Source of the DNA: Cryptomeria japonica | Taxonomy: Eukaryota; Streptophyta; Pinopsida; Cupressales; Cupressaceae | Direction: 5' to 3' | DNA: 64,000 bases | Assembly: GCF_030272615.1 (NCBI RefSeq) | Contig: NC_081410.1 | Location: forward strand, 291,370,457 to 291,434,456 | Part shown: positions 47,448 through 58,960 of the stretch, in pieces | How the letters are laid out: each line of letters begins with the position of its first letter | How positions within the stretch are numbered: the first letter of the stretch is position 1 | Notes under the pieces: model-generated | The model's database searches: none | Told to the model about the DNA's origin: nothing | Seen by the model: only the letters and a program-made list of their open reading frames with translations | Made by a program: the position numbers and the translations under genes

Positions 47448-47460
47448 AAATAGAGAATAT

Positions 47461-47520
47461 GTTATTAAGGGGGAGAAAAGTGGTTATAAGTGTTTTGCCA
47501 TCAATGACAAAGGGGGAGAT
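47461..47520 (+). promoter_or_regulatory. Copia-1 3' end with polypurine tract
   Basis: The last 60 bp of the Copia-1 internal region. AAAGGGGGAGAT (47509-47520) lies directly before the LTR start TGTTAG, and a second G-rich run lies at 47465-47480. Confidence 0.88.
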
Positions 47521-48687
47521 TGTTAGAAATATATGTTTAATTGTCATTGATGTCAAACCTAGTGATCCAAATTAGTCCAGATATAGTAATTCATTGTAGA
47601 AAGTAAAAGTGTTGTAGAGCAGTGGTATGTATAGGTGTTATAGAGAAAAGATATGTAGGTATGAAGGTGTTGCAAAACACTGAAAGATAGGAACCTTGTT
47701 GATATGTGTTACAGTTGTTGTTGTAGATGTGTTTTCTGGAAGGGTGTTACTCAAAAATGTGTGTTGACAACATGTGGATATTTTTTCATGTTGACCAAGT
47801 TTTAGATTTGATTGTGGGAATTGGTTTGGTGCTCCGAAAGTGTATTCAACATTGATTGTGTTCAAAAGTGAGTGCAGAGATCTACATTCCTCCACATTTT
47901 GGTTTCTGATGATCTATTGGAAATATGTTGTTCATGACCTTAATTTTTTTATGTAGAGTTGGATTATGTTTTTGTGCTTTGGAAGTGTGATTGTGAAAGT
48001 TCAAGGATATTATTATTTTGAGTCATGCTGAAGTTGAATGTTTTTGTTCTTGTTTTTCTCTAGTGCTTGTAGCATGTGATTTGACCATTGGAATATTCTT
48101 GAAGGAAGTCATGTAGAAGACCAAGGAAGAAGTATTCTTGGGGAAAGTGTTCTTAAGACCAACTTGATGCATATAACAATAATATAATGAGTTTGTGTGT
48201 TGAAGGAGAAAGGAAAAATTGATGTGACATTAATTGGAGAAGGCAAATTTATTTATAATTGCAAAGATTCTTGACAGGGTCTGTTGCAAGCAGTTGTTTA
48301 GATATCTAAGATTATTAGGAACTGATCTCATACATGTGTAGATACAATTTTCTCAATTCATTTTGTTTTTATTTATTAATAGTGATCCTTCTAGCAGTAA
48401 GCCATTGTGTTATGGGCAATTAGCCATCCGAAAGTGAGCCTTTCAATCTCATATAACTAGTTATATTATCTTGAGAGTTAACCCTCTCTGTGGTTTTTCC
48501 CATTTGGGTTTCCCATGTCTAAAACTCTGGTGTCTCTCTTATGGTTGTATATTTCTTTCATGTTGCATGCATTTATTTTAGGCTAAGGTTAATTGATAGG
48601 AAACTAAGTTTCAGAAGTTTAGTATTTTAATTTCTTATAAGGGAATACGGATTCACCTCCCCTCTCAATATTCTAGTCTATTTAACA
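47521..48687 (+). mobile_element. Copia-1 3' LTR (G)
   Basis: TGTTAGAAATATATG ... CTATTTAACA, followed by ATTTT. It is homologous to LTR F along its length and lacks the microsatellite. Many transitions separate F and G, so the insertion is old. Confidence 0.93.
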
Positions 48688-50195
48688 ATTTTAGGAAAGT
48701 AACACTCCTTACCTGTGTCATTCTCAATTCCACATCTTTGAGGGCATGCAATCTTCTAATCATGAAGGATTTTACGATTTGGAACCTCACAGTCATAGTT
48801 CTAATTGTCTAACTTTCATCTATGTATGAGTCTGGTAGGAGACCTTTCGATTCCTCAAGGTATGTGTACCAATCTCCCAATAAATTTATTTCACTTAAAA
48901 GAGAACTTCTATGCATAACTTTGATTTGACAGATTGCATTAGCATTTGATAACCTACTAACCAATTTATAACCCATCTTATTAGTTATTTTTTTGATACC
49001 TTGAGAGTCATCTTCGATGCACTCTATTGTATATTCACTAGAGGGGGGTGACTGAAAGGCTTCTTAGTTAAAGGAGGATGGAGAGAAAGAATATGGTAAA
49101 ACTATATTATGCATTTCATCTCCTTGGCAATTTTCTTCAAATAAGAGTGGGGAAAGGAACAAGAAATTTTCTCTTGTAGGGAAATTTTGCCGAAAAGTTT
49201 AGGATCTGAAGAAATATAATTATTATAAAAAATATGTATCCATATTCCTTCCCCGTCTCCTTTTTCTTTAAGCACTGATGGAACAACCACCTAGCCTAAA
49301 TCCCTATTGAAAAAGATGGGCTTTGCCATCAAGAGAGATTGAAAATGTTTCCAGGCCTAGATTGATAATACCAACATGGAGTACTTCATCAATCATAGAA
49401 TCATCTGTGAGCTATAAGTTTTCATGTATATTGTTATTCACTTGGTTTTCTCCTTCTATGTTGGAAAAAAAGGTGATAATTTATTAGGAGTGGACTTCAA
49501 AAGATCACAAAAGTTTATTAGGAGGTTAATTCATTTGGTTTTCTTTTTAATCACTCTCTCAAACAATTGAGCTAAGAGTGTAGATGATTGTAATTTTAGA
49601 ACATCACATTCTAATAGCATAGGATCAAAACTATCATAAGTAGGTTACATATTATTCACATATAAAAACTCATCATGTGGACCACTATATATTGCTTTCT
49701 ATGCATTCCTATCCTCAAGGGGTGTGAACTACGAGAACTGAGGTGACAAAGCACTTTTGGTTACTTCCATTTTTTGAACATCTACTTTGTCATGCACCTG
49801 AAAAAGTCGTTGTCAAAGACAAAAACTTCCTTTTTCTATATCAAAGTCAAAAGAACTATTCATATTTTCATGTAGATGTTTTTTTTATAGAAGACTTTGT
49901 TGATCAAAATCAAAAGTAAAGATTTCTAATTTGGGGGAAGAGAGAACATACAAAACACAGTATGTACCTTTCTTTACACTATCGTAGATGTTGTCAACCT
50001 CAAGAATCTACCCATATTTGCCCATTACCTCGCACAAAAATCCTCATTAGAACCTTGAAGACACTAATTAGGAATCTAGACAATATCTCATTCTTTAGGC
50101 AATGGTCCTTCCATAGGGGAGATAGGAAAGGTTTGGTTTGGTCCAATTTGCATACATAACTTAGGGATTCCTTCTTTTGTGTTTCTGCTTCTTCC
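48688..50195 (-). pseudogene. Gene-like coding remnant, block 2
   Basis: Minus-strand coding sequence in several frames, with stops: from the right border IPKLCMQIGPNQTFPISPME, then weaker sequence (perhaps intronic), DDSMIDEVLHVGIINLGLET, FSISLDGKAHLFQ, VVPSVLKEKGDGEGIWIHIF, DPKLFGKISLQEKISCSFPH, SSEYTIECIEDDSQGIKKIT, NKMGYKLVSRLSNANAICQI, LLSEINLLGDWYTYLEESKG and FMIRRLHALKDVELRMTQ up to Copia-1. No transposon motif is present. I do not recognise the protein. It continues on both sides beyond the two insertions. Confidence 0.55.
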
Positions 50196-52087
50196 TATAA
50201 TGCCCCGCCAGAAATCCTAAAGGAAAGCAACACATCTAGGAAACTAAAGGGTGAAATATTTTTTTAAAAGATTAAGTGCATAAATTATAAAAATTGCACG
50301 TTTAACAACATAACGGAAGTCTAACACATGATTACCTAAGGGTTACCAACAAGATTAATTCGCAGATTATATTAACACCATGGTTAATCCAATAGTCCAT
50401 CTAATTAGGAAAAATTTAATGCTTAAATTAAAAACATACTTATACATCTATATCCCATAATGAAAGAATAAAAGAATTCCAATGCATTTAATTTTCCATA
50501 GATCATTTATACAAAAGATTAAAGCAATTGAATTAACATACATTCCACTAATATAATATTACAATATCCATGAATACATGGCTTCCAAAAAGTTTACGAA
50601 ATCCAAAAGTTACAATATCAAGGTTACATAAAAGTTTGATACAATGACCACAAGGTCTCAACTAAACAATGATCACGAACAAGAGTTGGAACATGAACCA
50701 CGAACCAAGAAACACCAGCGAAGCCTTTCCTCACCCGAAGATACAATCCAGAACATCCAATGGGAAGTGGCACTACCACCGGACCATGTGATCCCAAAAT
50801 GGAACCACCCCACCTTGCTAGGAGATAGTAGAAGACCCTCAAGAAAGAAAAATAAGACAAGTATGATAGAACTACATGACTCCACAAACATCCATGTGAC
50901 TCAACTCACAAACTCTAGTGACTCTAAGGAGAGAGTGTCATCACATGGCTTAAGGTGGTTACCCTGGTAGGCCTCCATAGGTCCCGACCCCCATCCTGGG
51001 TTATCTTGGTAACCTCTCCCAAACCTCTGGCTCCATCTAAGTCTCATGTAGACCCTACCAATCCTTTCATGAAGACAAGGTTATAGGTTTGCTATTCCAT
51101 GCCTTCTCACCACATCGTGAGCCTATACAAGCACTAAATCATGTGCGAGGCACATTATCTTAATTAATATTTTAACTACCCACCCCCTAATCAATTATTA
51201 GGTTATCACTTCTTAACTGAATTTCGAAGGGTTATCCTACCATCCACTTTGGGCGCAGCCCCCGCTCGAAAGCCACTCTCTCTCATAGGACACCAATAGG
51301 AAAGGTCTCTCTATGAGAACTCTATGGCAAAACTGACAGCCATATCTAATCCTGACAAACCACAGGTGAAGGATACACAATCACTAACCCATGATTGACC
51401 ATTTGGAACAAAACACACAATGGCTCACATCAATAGGGTTATACAACAACACCTGACCAAGGGGGTATAACAACATATGACATAATGACAACTCAACTAG
51501 AATAGCAATGAAATTAAGCTTGACTGCAAATACCATTTACACAAGATCCTAATACAAGCAATCTTTTCTGTAAACAACCAAAAGCATAAAATACTTGCAG
51601 GTAAGGATTTTTTGGAAAATAAGAAAATACAACTATATTAATACAAGGAAATCAATGTTGTCATTTGTCCAATAAGGTTAAATAAAATCACATAAAAATT
51701 AACCCCTAATTATATGTTCATGATTACTTTACAAATAAACTCGATTAGATTATAACAATAATCTAAATTAAATTCCAAATTAAAAATATATATATAATAA
51801 TATAATAAAATTAGATAAATATACATATTCATCGAATATAATATTATATAATTATATCACATTAAAAATATATAATAAAATGAAGATTTAATTTTGCAAT
51901 AACTTTTATTCCCAAACTAACATAATAAAAACCACAGAAAATACTATATATATATATATATAAATAATATTATATATATTTTTTAAACAAATTAAAATTA
52001 AATAAAAGAAAAGAAAACCAAAAATTTAAAACTTCGGAGAGCAATTAAAATTGGACGACACAATTTTTTTTAACAAGGCTGCTCCCC

Positions 52088-52246
52088 TGCTACTACATGG
52101 TAGTTTGCTACCATATGGTAGCAAGTGCTACCTTGCGACAACACTGCTACCATAGGGTAGCAGCCGCTAGCTCATGGTAGCGATGCTACTGTACGGTAGT
52201 AGTAGCTACCGTTGGTAGCTTTTGCTCCCATGGGGTAGCAGGCTCC
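52088..52246. repeat. Palindrome array (GCTACCATATGGTAGC type)
   Basis: About eight near-palindromic units spaced about 20-25 bp, centred on the perfect 16-bp palindrome GCTACCATATGGTAGC (52107-52122) and variants such as GCTACCATAGGGTAGC and GCTACTGTACGGTAGT. It is a G/C-richer island in strongly A/T-rich LTR sequence. Confidence 0.92.
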
Positions 52247-52844
52247 GCCTCCCCCATAAACCTCTTTTTTTTTAATTAATTTTTTTAAATTTTTTTTTTT
52301 TTAAATTCCAATAACCTAAAAACATTAAATTTTATTTCCAATAAAATTTATTTCCAGGGAATCTAATTAATACAGATTTTTTCCAAAATAATAAAATAAA
52401 ACAATTTCCCCATAACTTTTAATAACCCAATAAATTTAATTAAAATTAAATTCATTACCATAGTAACTAAATAATTACACAGAGATGTACAAATATTGAT
52501 AGAACAACCATAGCAAAATATCAAAACCAATACCAGTCCAGAGAACATTTTCCCTAGCAAAACCCATTTCTCCCCAAACTTGCAATTTTCATGCACAGTA
52601 ATAATCTTGGGAAAATTTTGCGAGAGTAACTTTTCCCAATTTTCTCAAAATTTTAATCTACAAACACCCAGGAAATAACTTCCTTCCATAAACTAGAAAT
52701 TAATTTCAGGAATGGATTTTAGCCAAGAACAAGAATTAACTAGAAAGGGTTAGGGATTTGACAAATATTTTTAACACACATCATGCAGAAAGAGGGAAGA
52801 AATAAAATATTTTCTTTAAAAACAACTAGAAGAGGCCACCCAAC

Positions 52845-52854
52845 CTATATAGCT
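52845..52854 (-). promoter_or_regulatory. TATA-like box of the chromovirus LTR
   Basis: The minus strand reads AGCTATATAGGTTGG within the LTR, about 1.2 kb from its start. It is a plausible core promoter for the element transcript. Confidence 0.4.
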
Positions 52855-54039
52855 TTCCTGGAAGAACTTTGTTGGAGAGATTCAATCCTTCAACAAGCTT
52901 CCAAATAATTTTTCTTCACCAAAATCTTTACCTCCTTCCCATCACTCCCCCAAAAGAAAAAGATATCCCCTTTTAACCTAAAGTTTTAGGTTGCATATAT
53001 TTTTCCCAAAAACCCTAATATTTAATTTTAGTAATAAAAGCAATTTTTTTTTCTTTTCTAATTCCTAACAAAGGGATAAATTAACATGCAATAAGCAAAC
53101 ATCATTTTTCTTTTCTTTTCTTTTCTCATGCAAATTTATTAATTTCCAAACAAAGAAATTAAAGCAGTACTTTAATTCTAATTTATTCTTTTATTCATTT
53201 ATTTATTTAAAGTTCTAGGAAACAATAAATGAAATTAATCTAAGTTATTTTTCACTAAAATTTAAATAAGATATAATTCGAATACAATGCAACTTGCAAT
53301 CTAACTTAATAATTTCTTTTAATTAATTAAATTTAAAATCTCAATGAATAAATTACATAATTCCAAAATACCAACTATGAGATAACTACATAAATTTAAT
53401 TAATTAATTAAATCCACTAAACACACAAACTGAGCAAACCCCAAGCAAAGACTCATAGAAAAGTCAAATGACAAAATACGAAGGCCAAACAAACCGACAG
53501 GACAACCAATTGATGACACTCATAAGAGTGTAACTGGGTAAAATAGGGTCAACTACTACCTCCTCCACTTCTATCGAACTAATAGAAGGCACGCTCAGAC
53601 CTATGAAGCCAGTTGAAGGCGATACCCTGTACCTACTTGGTACTTGTACCTGCAATATCCTGCATCACCGAACCACACATGCATGTATACAATATAGAAA
53701 ACACGACATACACACCGATGAAAGAGAATCATGATGTTCCTTGTCTCACCGGAGTGAGTGAAGGAAAATCGTCCCCTTGCATCCAATACACTCGCAGACA
53801 TGCAACATATAATTTCACATTGCATAGATAAAATAAAATGTCAATACATAGCAATACTCCATAAAATGCCATAAATCACAAGTACTGAAATACTGCAAAT
53901 AAATTATGCATCTCATATCCAGATAAAGCATGAAATAATGTCATATAAGTCTAAATAACACATCATGTTAATGTATCCACTAAAAGTAAACAATAATAAA
54001 ATATGAGTCTAATAAGTTCAAACGAGGAGGGGTACTAAA

Positions 54040-54056
54040 TTCTCCCCCCAAAAAAC
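54040..54056 (-). promoter_or_regulatory. Chromovirus polypurine tract
   Basis: The minus strand reads GTTTTTTGGGGGGAGAA directly before the LTR start, 20 bp after the pol stop. Confidence 0.8.
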
Positions 54057-54075
54057 TTGGCTTACTCGAAGAAGC

Positions 54076-57000
54076 CTAAAACAAATAAGAATACAACTCT
54101 CTCATCTTCGCTGCATCCTCCCAAGTAGTCGAGGTCTCATCATTTGGGTCCCATAGGACCCTTACCTAGTTGATGGTGCAAACCCTGAGGATGAAATCCC
54201 AATGCTGAAGAATGCGCATGGGCTCCATGGAAAGTTGCCCATCCTCGACCTGCAAAGAGTTCCAATGAAGAACATGTGTCACATCAGGATGATAAGGTCG
54301 AAGAACTGAAACATGAAAGACATTGTGGATGTGGGATAGACTCAGAGGCAAGGCAAGATGGTAGGAAATAGGTCCTATCCTCTCAAGGATCTCAAAAGGG
54401 CCAACAAATGGAGGCGCCAACTTAGAACCCTTTCCATAATAGATCGGACTCTTCCACGAACACAGTCTCAAGAACACATGGTCACCAATAGAAAACTAAT
54501 GATCTACCCTATGAACATCTGCATACTTCTTCTGCCTATTCTGTGTAGTTACCCAATTCTCACAAATCTGCTCTACCTGTTGCGCCATCTCTCAAAGAAT
54601 ATCCAGTCCTATATGCACCCTATCCTCTAGCCTATCCCAACTCAAAAGAGTGTGAAAAGGATGACCATACAATGCCTGAAAGGGGGACATACCTATGGAG
54701 CTGTGATATCCATTGTTATAAGAAAACTCCACTAGATAGATATAATCCTCCTATCACAACTGCTGGTCCATAACATACATGCGAAGCATGTCTTCCAAAA
54801 CCTGATTCACCCGCTTGGTCTAACCATCTGTCTCTGGGTGATATGTTGAACTAAAGTTCAATTGAGTCCCCAAAGCATGCTAAAGTGAGGTCCACAATGC
54901 TGAGGTAAAGACAGGATCTCTATCAAAGATGATCCGCCTCAGAATCCCATGCAATCTCACCACATCTTCCAAGAAGACTCGTGCCACCATTGCTGCCATA
55001 TAGGAAGCTCGAATAGGAACAAAGTGAGAAACCTTTGTCAATCTGTAAACTATGACCATGATAGCATCATGACAATGCGAAGAGATAGAAAAACCAACAA
55101 TGAAATCCATGGAAATGATATCCCATTTCCAATCCCGTACTAAATTAGGCTGTAAAATCCCTGTCGGGTGTTGATGCTCTGCCTTCACTCGTTGACACTC
55201 TAAACAATTCAACACAAAATCAGCAATGTTGTGTTTCATACAAGCCCAATGATAAATCTATCTAAGATCTGCGTGCATCTTTTTGACACCTGGATGTGCC
55301 GAATAAGGTGCATGATGGGCCTCAATCATGATCAAAACATGAAGACCCTCCAAAGGAGGTACATAGATCCATCCAAGGTGATGAAGAAGTCCATCTGCCT
55401 CAAGGTTATATCTAGAAAATCTACCCTCTAAAGGCCTTCCGGACTCTATCACGGCTCTAACATCCTGATTCCAAGTATCTTGAGGAAGAACTCCAAGAAT
55501 CCTCTCTCTCAAGTCTACTCCAAGGGACAATGTTGAAACTTCATGCCGCCTACAACTCAAAGCATCTGCCACTATGTTCTCTTTCCCCTAAATATAATGA
55601 ACCTGAAAATCATACTTATAGAGGAATTCCATCCATCTCTATTGTCGAGCATTCAAGTTTGGCTGCATGAATATATACTACAGATTGCGGTGATCACTAT
55701 GCAGCTCAAACTGACGCCCTAATAGGAAATGTTGTCATCTAACCAAAGCATGTACTATAGCTGCCAACTCTAAATCATGAACTGGATAGTTCAACTCATG
55801 GTTCTTGAGTTTGCGAGACTCATAAGCAACCACACGTCTATCCTACATAAGCATTGCACCTATACCTTCCAAAGAGGCATCTGTGCATACCATAAAATCT
55901 CTAGATGGATCGGGAACTGCCAAAATCAGAGCACTGACAAGGAGTTCCTTCAAGGTCTGAAAAGCTGACTCACACTACTCTGACCAAACAAACTTCTTCC
56001 CTTTCCTTTGAAGATAAGTAATCTGGTGTCCTATCTGGGAAAAGCCCTGAACAAAGCGATGATAATATCCAGCTAAACCCATAAAGCTCCTAACTTCTGA
56101 AACATTGGTCGGCGCTGGCCAATCAACAATGGCTTGGATCTTTGAAGGATCCACAGATACACCTTCTCCCGAGACCACATGACCAAGATAGTTCACCTCA
56201 AACTGGAAGAAGTCACACTTCACCAAATTGGTATAAAGTTGATTCTCCCTCAAGCACTGCAATACCTGACGTAAGTGATCCTCATGCTCTTCCATAGTTC
56301 TAGAATAAATCAATATGTCATCCAAGAACACAATGACAAAACAATCAAGGTAGGTGCGAAAAACACCATTCATGAGGCTCATGAAAACTGAAGGTGCGTT
56401 TGTCAACCCAAATGGCACCACTGTGAACTCATAGTGACCATAACAAGTACAAAATGTTGTCTTATGAATATCTATGTCTTGAATGCGCAACTAATGGTAT
56501 CCAGATTTCAGATCAATCTTAGAGAACACCTTGGCTCCCTTTACCTGATTGAAAAGATCATCTATATGAGGCAATGGATATTGATTCCGGATGGTTACCT
56601 TATTCAGGTTGTCGGTAATCAATGCATAATCGAAGGGAACCATCTTTCTTCTTATCGAAGATAATAGGTGCACCCCAAGGGGAAACACTAGGACGAATGA
56701 ACCCCTTGGCCAATAATTCCTCAATCTACAACTTCAACTCACTCAACTCCTGAGTAGTCATTAGATATGGAGCTCTTGAGATAGGTTCAACACTAGGAAC
56801 CAAATCAAAACGAAAGTCTATGTCTCGCTTTAGAGGCATACAAGGAATATCCAACAAAAACACATCAGCATACTCTTGAATAATAGGGTGACCATCAAGG
56901 GTGATTTCTCAACTCTCTTTTTCATCCACATCCTCAAGAGTGACTACAAAAAGCTGACACCCTCTACGCATGCACCGCTTAAGTTGCATAGCAGAGATAA

Positions 57001-57282
57001 TACATAGGGATCTCGATCTCTGAACTCCAACAATCTCCACTTCCTTGCCAAGGTCATCTAAACACTCCACTGCCTTCTTGCGACAGTGTACATGAGCACT
57101 GTGAGATGAAAGCCAATCTATGCCCAACACAACTCCATAAGAACCCAAAGGAATGACTCAAAGTTCAACTAAAGTAACCAGGGATCCTAGGTCCAACTCA
57201 CAACTGGGAATAAAGGCATCTACAGAGACACGAACACCTATAGCCAACTCTACTTGCCACCTCCCCTAGCTTTCCTAGCCAT
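54076..57282 (-). pseudogene. Chromovirus pol with fused gag start
   Basis: The only gag trace is the start MARKARGGG at 57282. It is fused within a few codons to the second half of the protease (VELAIGVRVSVDAFI, GSYGVVLGIDWLSSHSAHVH), so about 1 kb or more of gag plus the protease active site is deleted. RT follows ([29 protein letters not shown]-stop-[17 protein letters not shown], catalytic FLDDILIYS at 56317-56328), then RNase H ([28 protein letters not shown]), the integrase zinc region (AHPGVKKMHADLR, CLECQRVKAEHQHP), the core (WDIISMDFIVGF, FDRDPVFTSALW), GPFEILERIGPISYHLALP, and a chromodomain tail (VLWDPNDETSTTWEDAAKMR) ending at the stop 54076-54078. Stops and shifts are scattered. 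The chromodomain in such elements steers integration toward heterochromatin. Confidence 0.93.
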
Positions 57283-57420
57283 GACCTAGCACTATAAAAG
57301 AGAAAACAGTTTAGATCTGTGGCAAGGATAAAACAAGGGAAACACAAATATTAAGACCTAAGCAAAAAGGTCAAGTTGAATGGGCTCACTACAACCCAGA
57401 GTACCCAATGTTGAAACTTG

Positions 57421-57435
57421 GGCTCTGATACCAAA
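57421..57435 (-). promoter_or_regulatory. Chromovirus primer-binding site
   Basis: The minus strand reads TTTGGTATCAGAGCC directly after the LTR end GGGGCATTACA; it matches initiator Met-tRNA. Confidence 0.93.
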
Positions 57436-57603
57436 TGTAATGCCCCGCCAGAAACCCTAATTATATAATTTTAATTAATTAATTAAATTTATGGAGTTAT
57501 CTCATATTTGGTATTTTTGGAATTATGTATTTTATGCATTGAGATTTTAAATTTAATTAATTAAAAGAAAATATATAATTAGGGTTTCTGGTGGGGCATT
57601 ACA
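57436..57603 (-). mobile_element. Aberrant 168-bp 5' LTR with terminal inverted repeats
   Basis: Both ends carry the LTR 3' end sequence as inverted copies (TGTAATGCCCCGCCAGAAAC and its near-complement, about 31 bp), so it is TG...CA either way. The middle (57470-57568) matches 53320-53415 of the 3' LTR at about 90%, but in the opposite orientation to that expected for an LTR pair. It still ends next to the primer site and the CTTCC target repeat, so it was probably formed before or during integration. Confidence 0.8.
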
Positions 57604-57985
57604 CTTCCTAATAAAGGTGATAATGGAATTACAGATTCACCATCATCCTCTTTTCTTAAAAAAAAAAGAGGTTACTTACACAATGAAGGGCGATATATGT
57701 ATCTTCATGTTCTTTATTAAAGTATTTCAGTTTCTTTGCTGTAATTTGCAACTGATGAGTTTCTTTTGGAAAATCTTTAAGCAGATAATACCTACGATGC
57801 ACATTTTCTAACAAAAGAATGGACTTATAATCTTTAAAAGGGTGAAGATTTTTCTCTTCTGCTTCCATGATGATTTCTCTTAGACCACCCCATGATAACA
57901 AAAGAGTCTTGTCAATTTCAGCAAGCATCTCTCTGATGGTTGGCGTAGGTCATCTATTTTGAAGTTTCCCACATATTGACTGACA
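57604..57985 (-). pseudogene. Gene-like coding remnant, block 1a
   Basis: Minus-strand coding exon-like stretch: PTPTIREMLAEIDKTLLLSW, GGLREIIMEAEEKNLHPF, KDYKSILLLENVHRRYYLL, KDFPKETHQLQITAKKLKYF and NKEHEDTYIALHC, then a T-rich run that shifts the frame, and EDDGESVIPLSPLLG, which runs to the insertion site and continues in block 2 as RNTKEGIPKL. A possible splice acceptor (GTTTTAGTGTCAG) lies near 57985. One in-frame TGA stands where CGA (Arg) is likely. No known domain is recognised. Confidence 0.55.
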
Positions 57986-58960
57986 CTAAAACATTTTTTG
58001 GGGTATTTTAACCAAAGTAGAGTCACCAAAAATTCCTTGGTGAGGAGGCATCAAGTATTCATAGGGCAAAAATGATTTGATCCCTAATAGAGTTACCAAA
58101 AATTTGTTTGTTTGCAAATCTGCTACCTAACTCTATATTCTAATGTCCACATAGGTAACAATCTGAACAGAAAATTAAGATAGGTATGATGAACTTCTAT
58201 ACGTACTATTTTCTTATTTTACAAGGCATGATTACCTTCTTTTGATAGACCATGAATTAAATCCAAGTGTGCTTTTAACCAGAAAGTAGTCGAAAGGTGT
58301 AACTTTTAATCATAAAGGTTTTAAAGGATCACTAATGCTTCAAAATTTCAGATAATAATGAAGAAAATTGAATCTTCCAATCAATACTCACTCTCATCTG
58401 AAAGGATGATGGGGATTAGAAGAGAAAATCAATCATTTTGATAATTAAAATAACCACTGCTATCAAAATCCATATAAAGCTAGATATTTCACAACAATGA
58501 GCTAAATGAATATATTCCAATCACTTAGATACACAACAACACAAGTACCAAAACACCTATGCATTTAATAAAAGAAGAATGACATCTATATACCAGAACA
58601 CAAAGTCTTTGATTTTAGGAAAACATCTGAATATTTTTCATTGAAACATATCCAAGTAACTGAAAAAAAAATCTACTTCTAACAACACAAAGTTTGCCAA
58701 AAGATCGATCCCTCTATTACTGATTTTCCTAACCTATATAGCTACCAAATCATAACTATTCTAGAGAAGTAATGGTTTCTTGAAAAGATCGTTTTACAAA
58801 GAACATAAAATATAACCCATCACATCACATGTGGCCCACCAAAAATTATAATTGAAAATGCCAAAGATAACTAAGGCTATGCTACTTACACCAGCTTAGA
58901 TTATATAACTTCAATTATTAAAGGGGAACTTGGTTCCTCTCAGCCGTAAGTACTAGTTGA
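57986..58960 (-). other. Probable intron or spacer of the gene-like sequence
   Basis: About 1 kb of A/T-rich sequence without coding signal between blocks 1a and 1b. The right end has a weak donor-like GTACTTACGG on the minus strand near 58945 and the left end an acceptor-like TTTTAGTGTCAG. This fits an intron but is not proof. Confidence 0.4.

Larger units (their letters stand above)
28452..48687 (+). mobile_element. Copia-1, full LTR element with nested insertions
   Basis: Both LTRs start TGTTAG and end TTTAACA, in plus orientation, and the element is flanked by a perfect ATTTT duplication (28447-28451 and 48688-48692). It has a primer site after the left LTR and a polypurine tract before the right one. 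Subtracting Copia-2 (33018-45541) and the retroposon (45677-47447 plus one 13-bp repeat) leaves about 3.4 kb of internal sequence, with gag and an unrelated ORF but no RT or integrase. It is therefore non-autonomous. Confidence 0.9.
50196..54039 (-). mobile_element. Chromovirus 3' LTR (3.8 kb)
   Basis: Minus-strand start TTTAGTACCCC (TGTAGTACCCC in the copy at 61636) and end TTTCTGGCGGGGCATTATA. It contains a TATA-like box, A/T-rich stretches, and a palindrome array at 52088-52246. Blocks such as GTGTGGTTCGGTGATGCAGG (about 53650-53690) and GGAGGAGGTAGTAGTTGACC match the plus-strand LTR at 61636-64000. Short plus- and minus-strand open frames in it show no family match. Confidence 0.88.
50196..57603 (-). 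mobile_element. Chromovirus (Tekay/Del-like Ty3/Gypsy), full span
   Basis: Flanked by perfect CTTCC duplications (50191-50195 and 57604-57608). On the minus strand: a 168-bp 5' LTR, primer site, short leader, protease-RT-RNase H-integrase-chromodomain, polypurine tract and a 3.8-kb 3' LTR. LTR ends of the type TGTAATGCCCC/GGGGCATTACA and the chromodomain fit the Tekay/Del lineage. It inserted into the gene-like coding sequence between blocks 1 and 2. Confidence 0.92.

Noticed and set aside
50624-50970. Open frames of 72-108 codons on both strands in the chromovirus LTR
   Set aside because: No family resemblance; they overlap each other on opposite strands inside LTR sequence.
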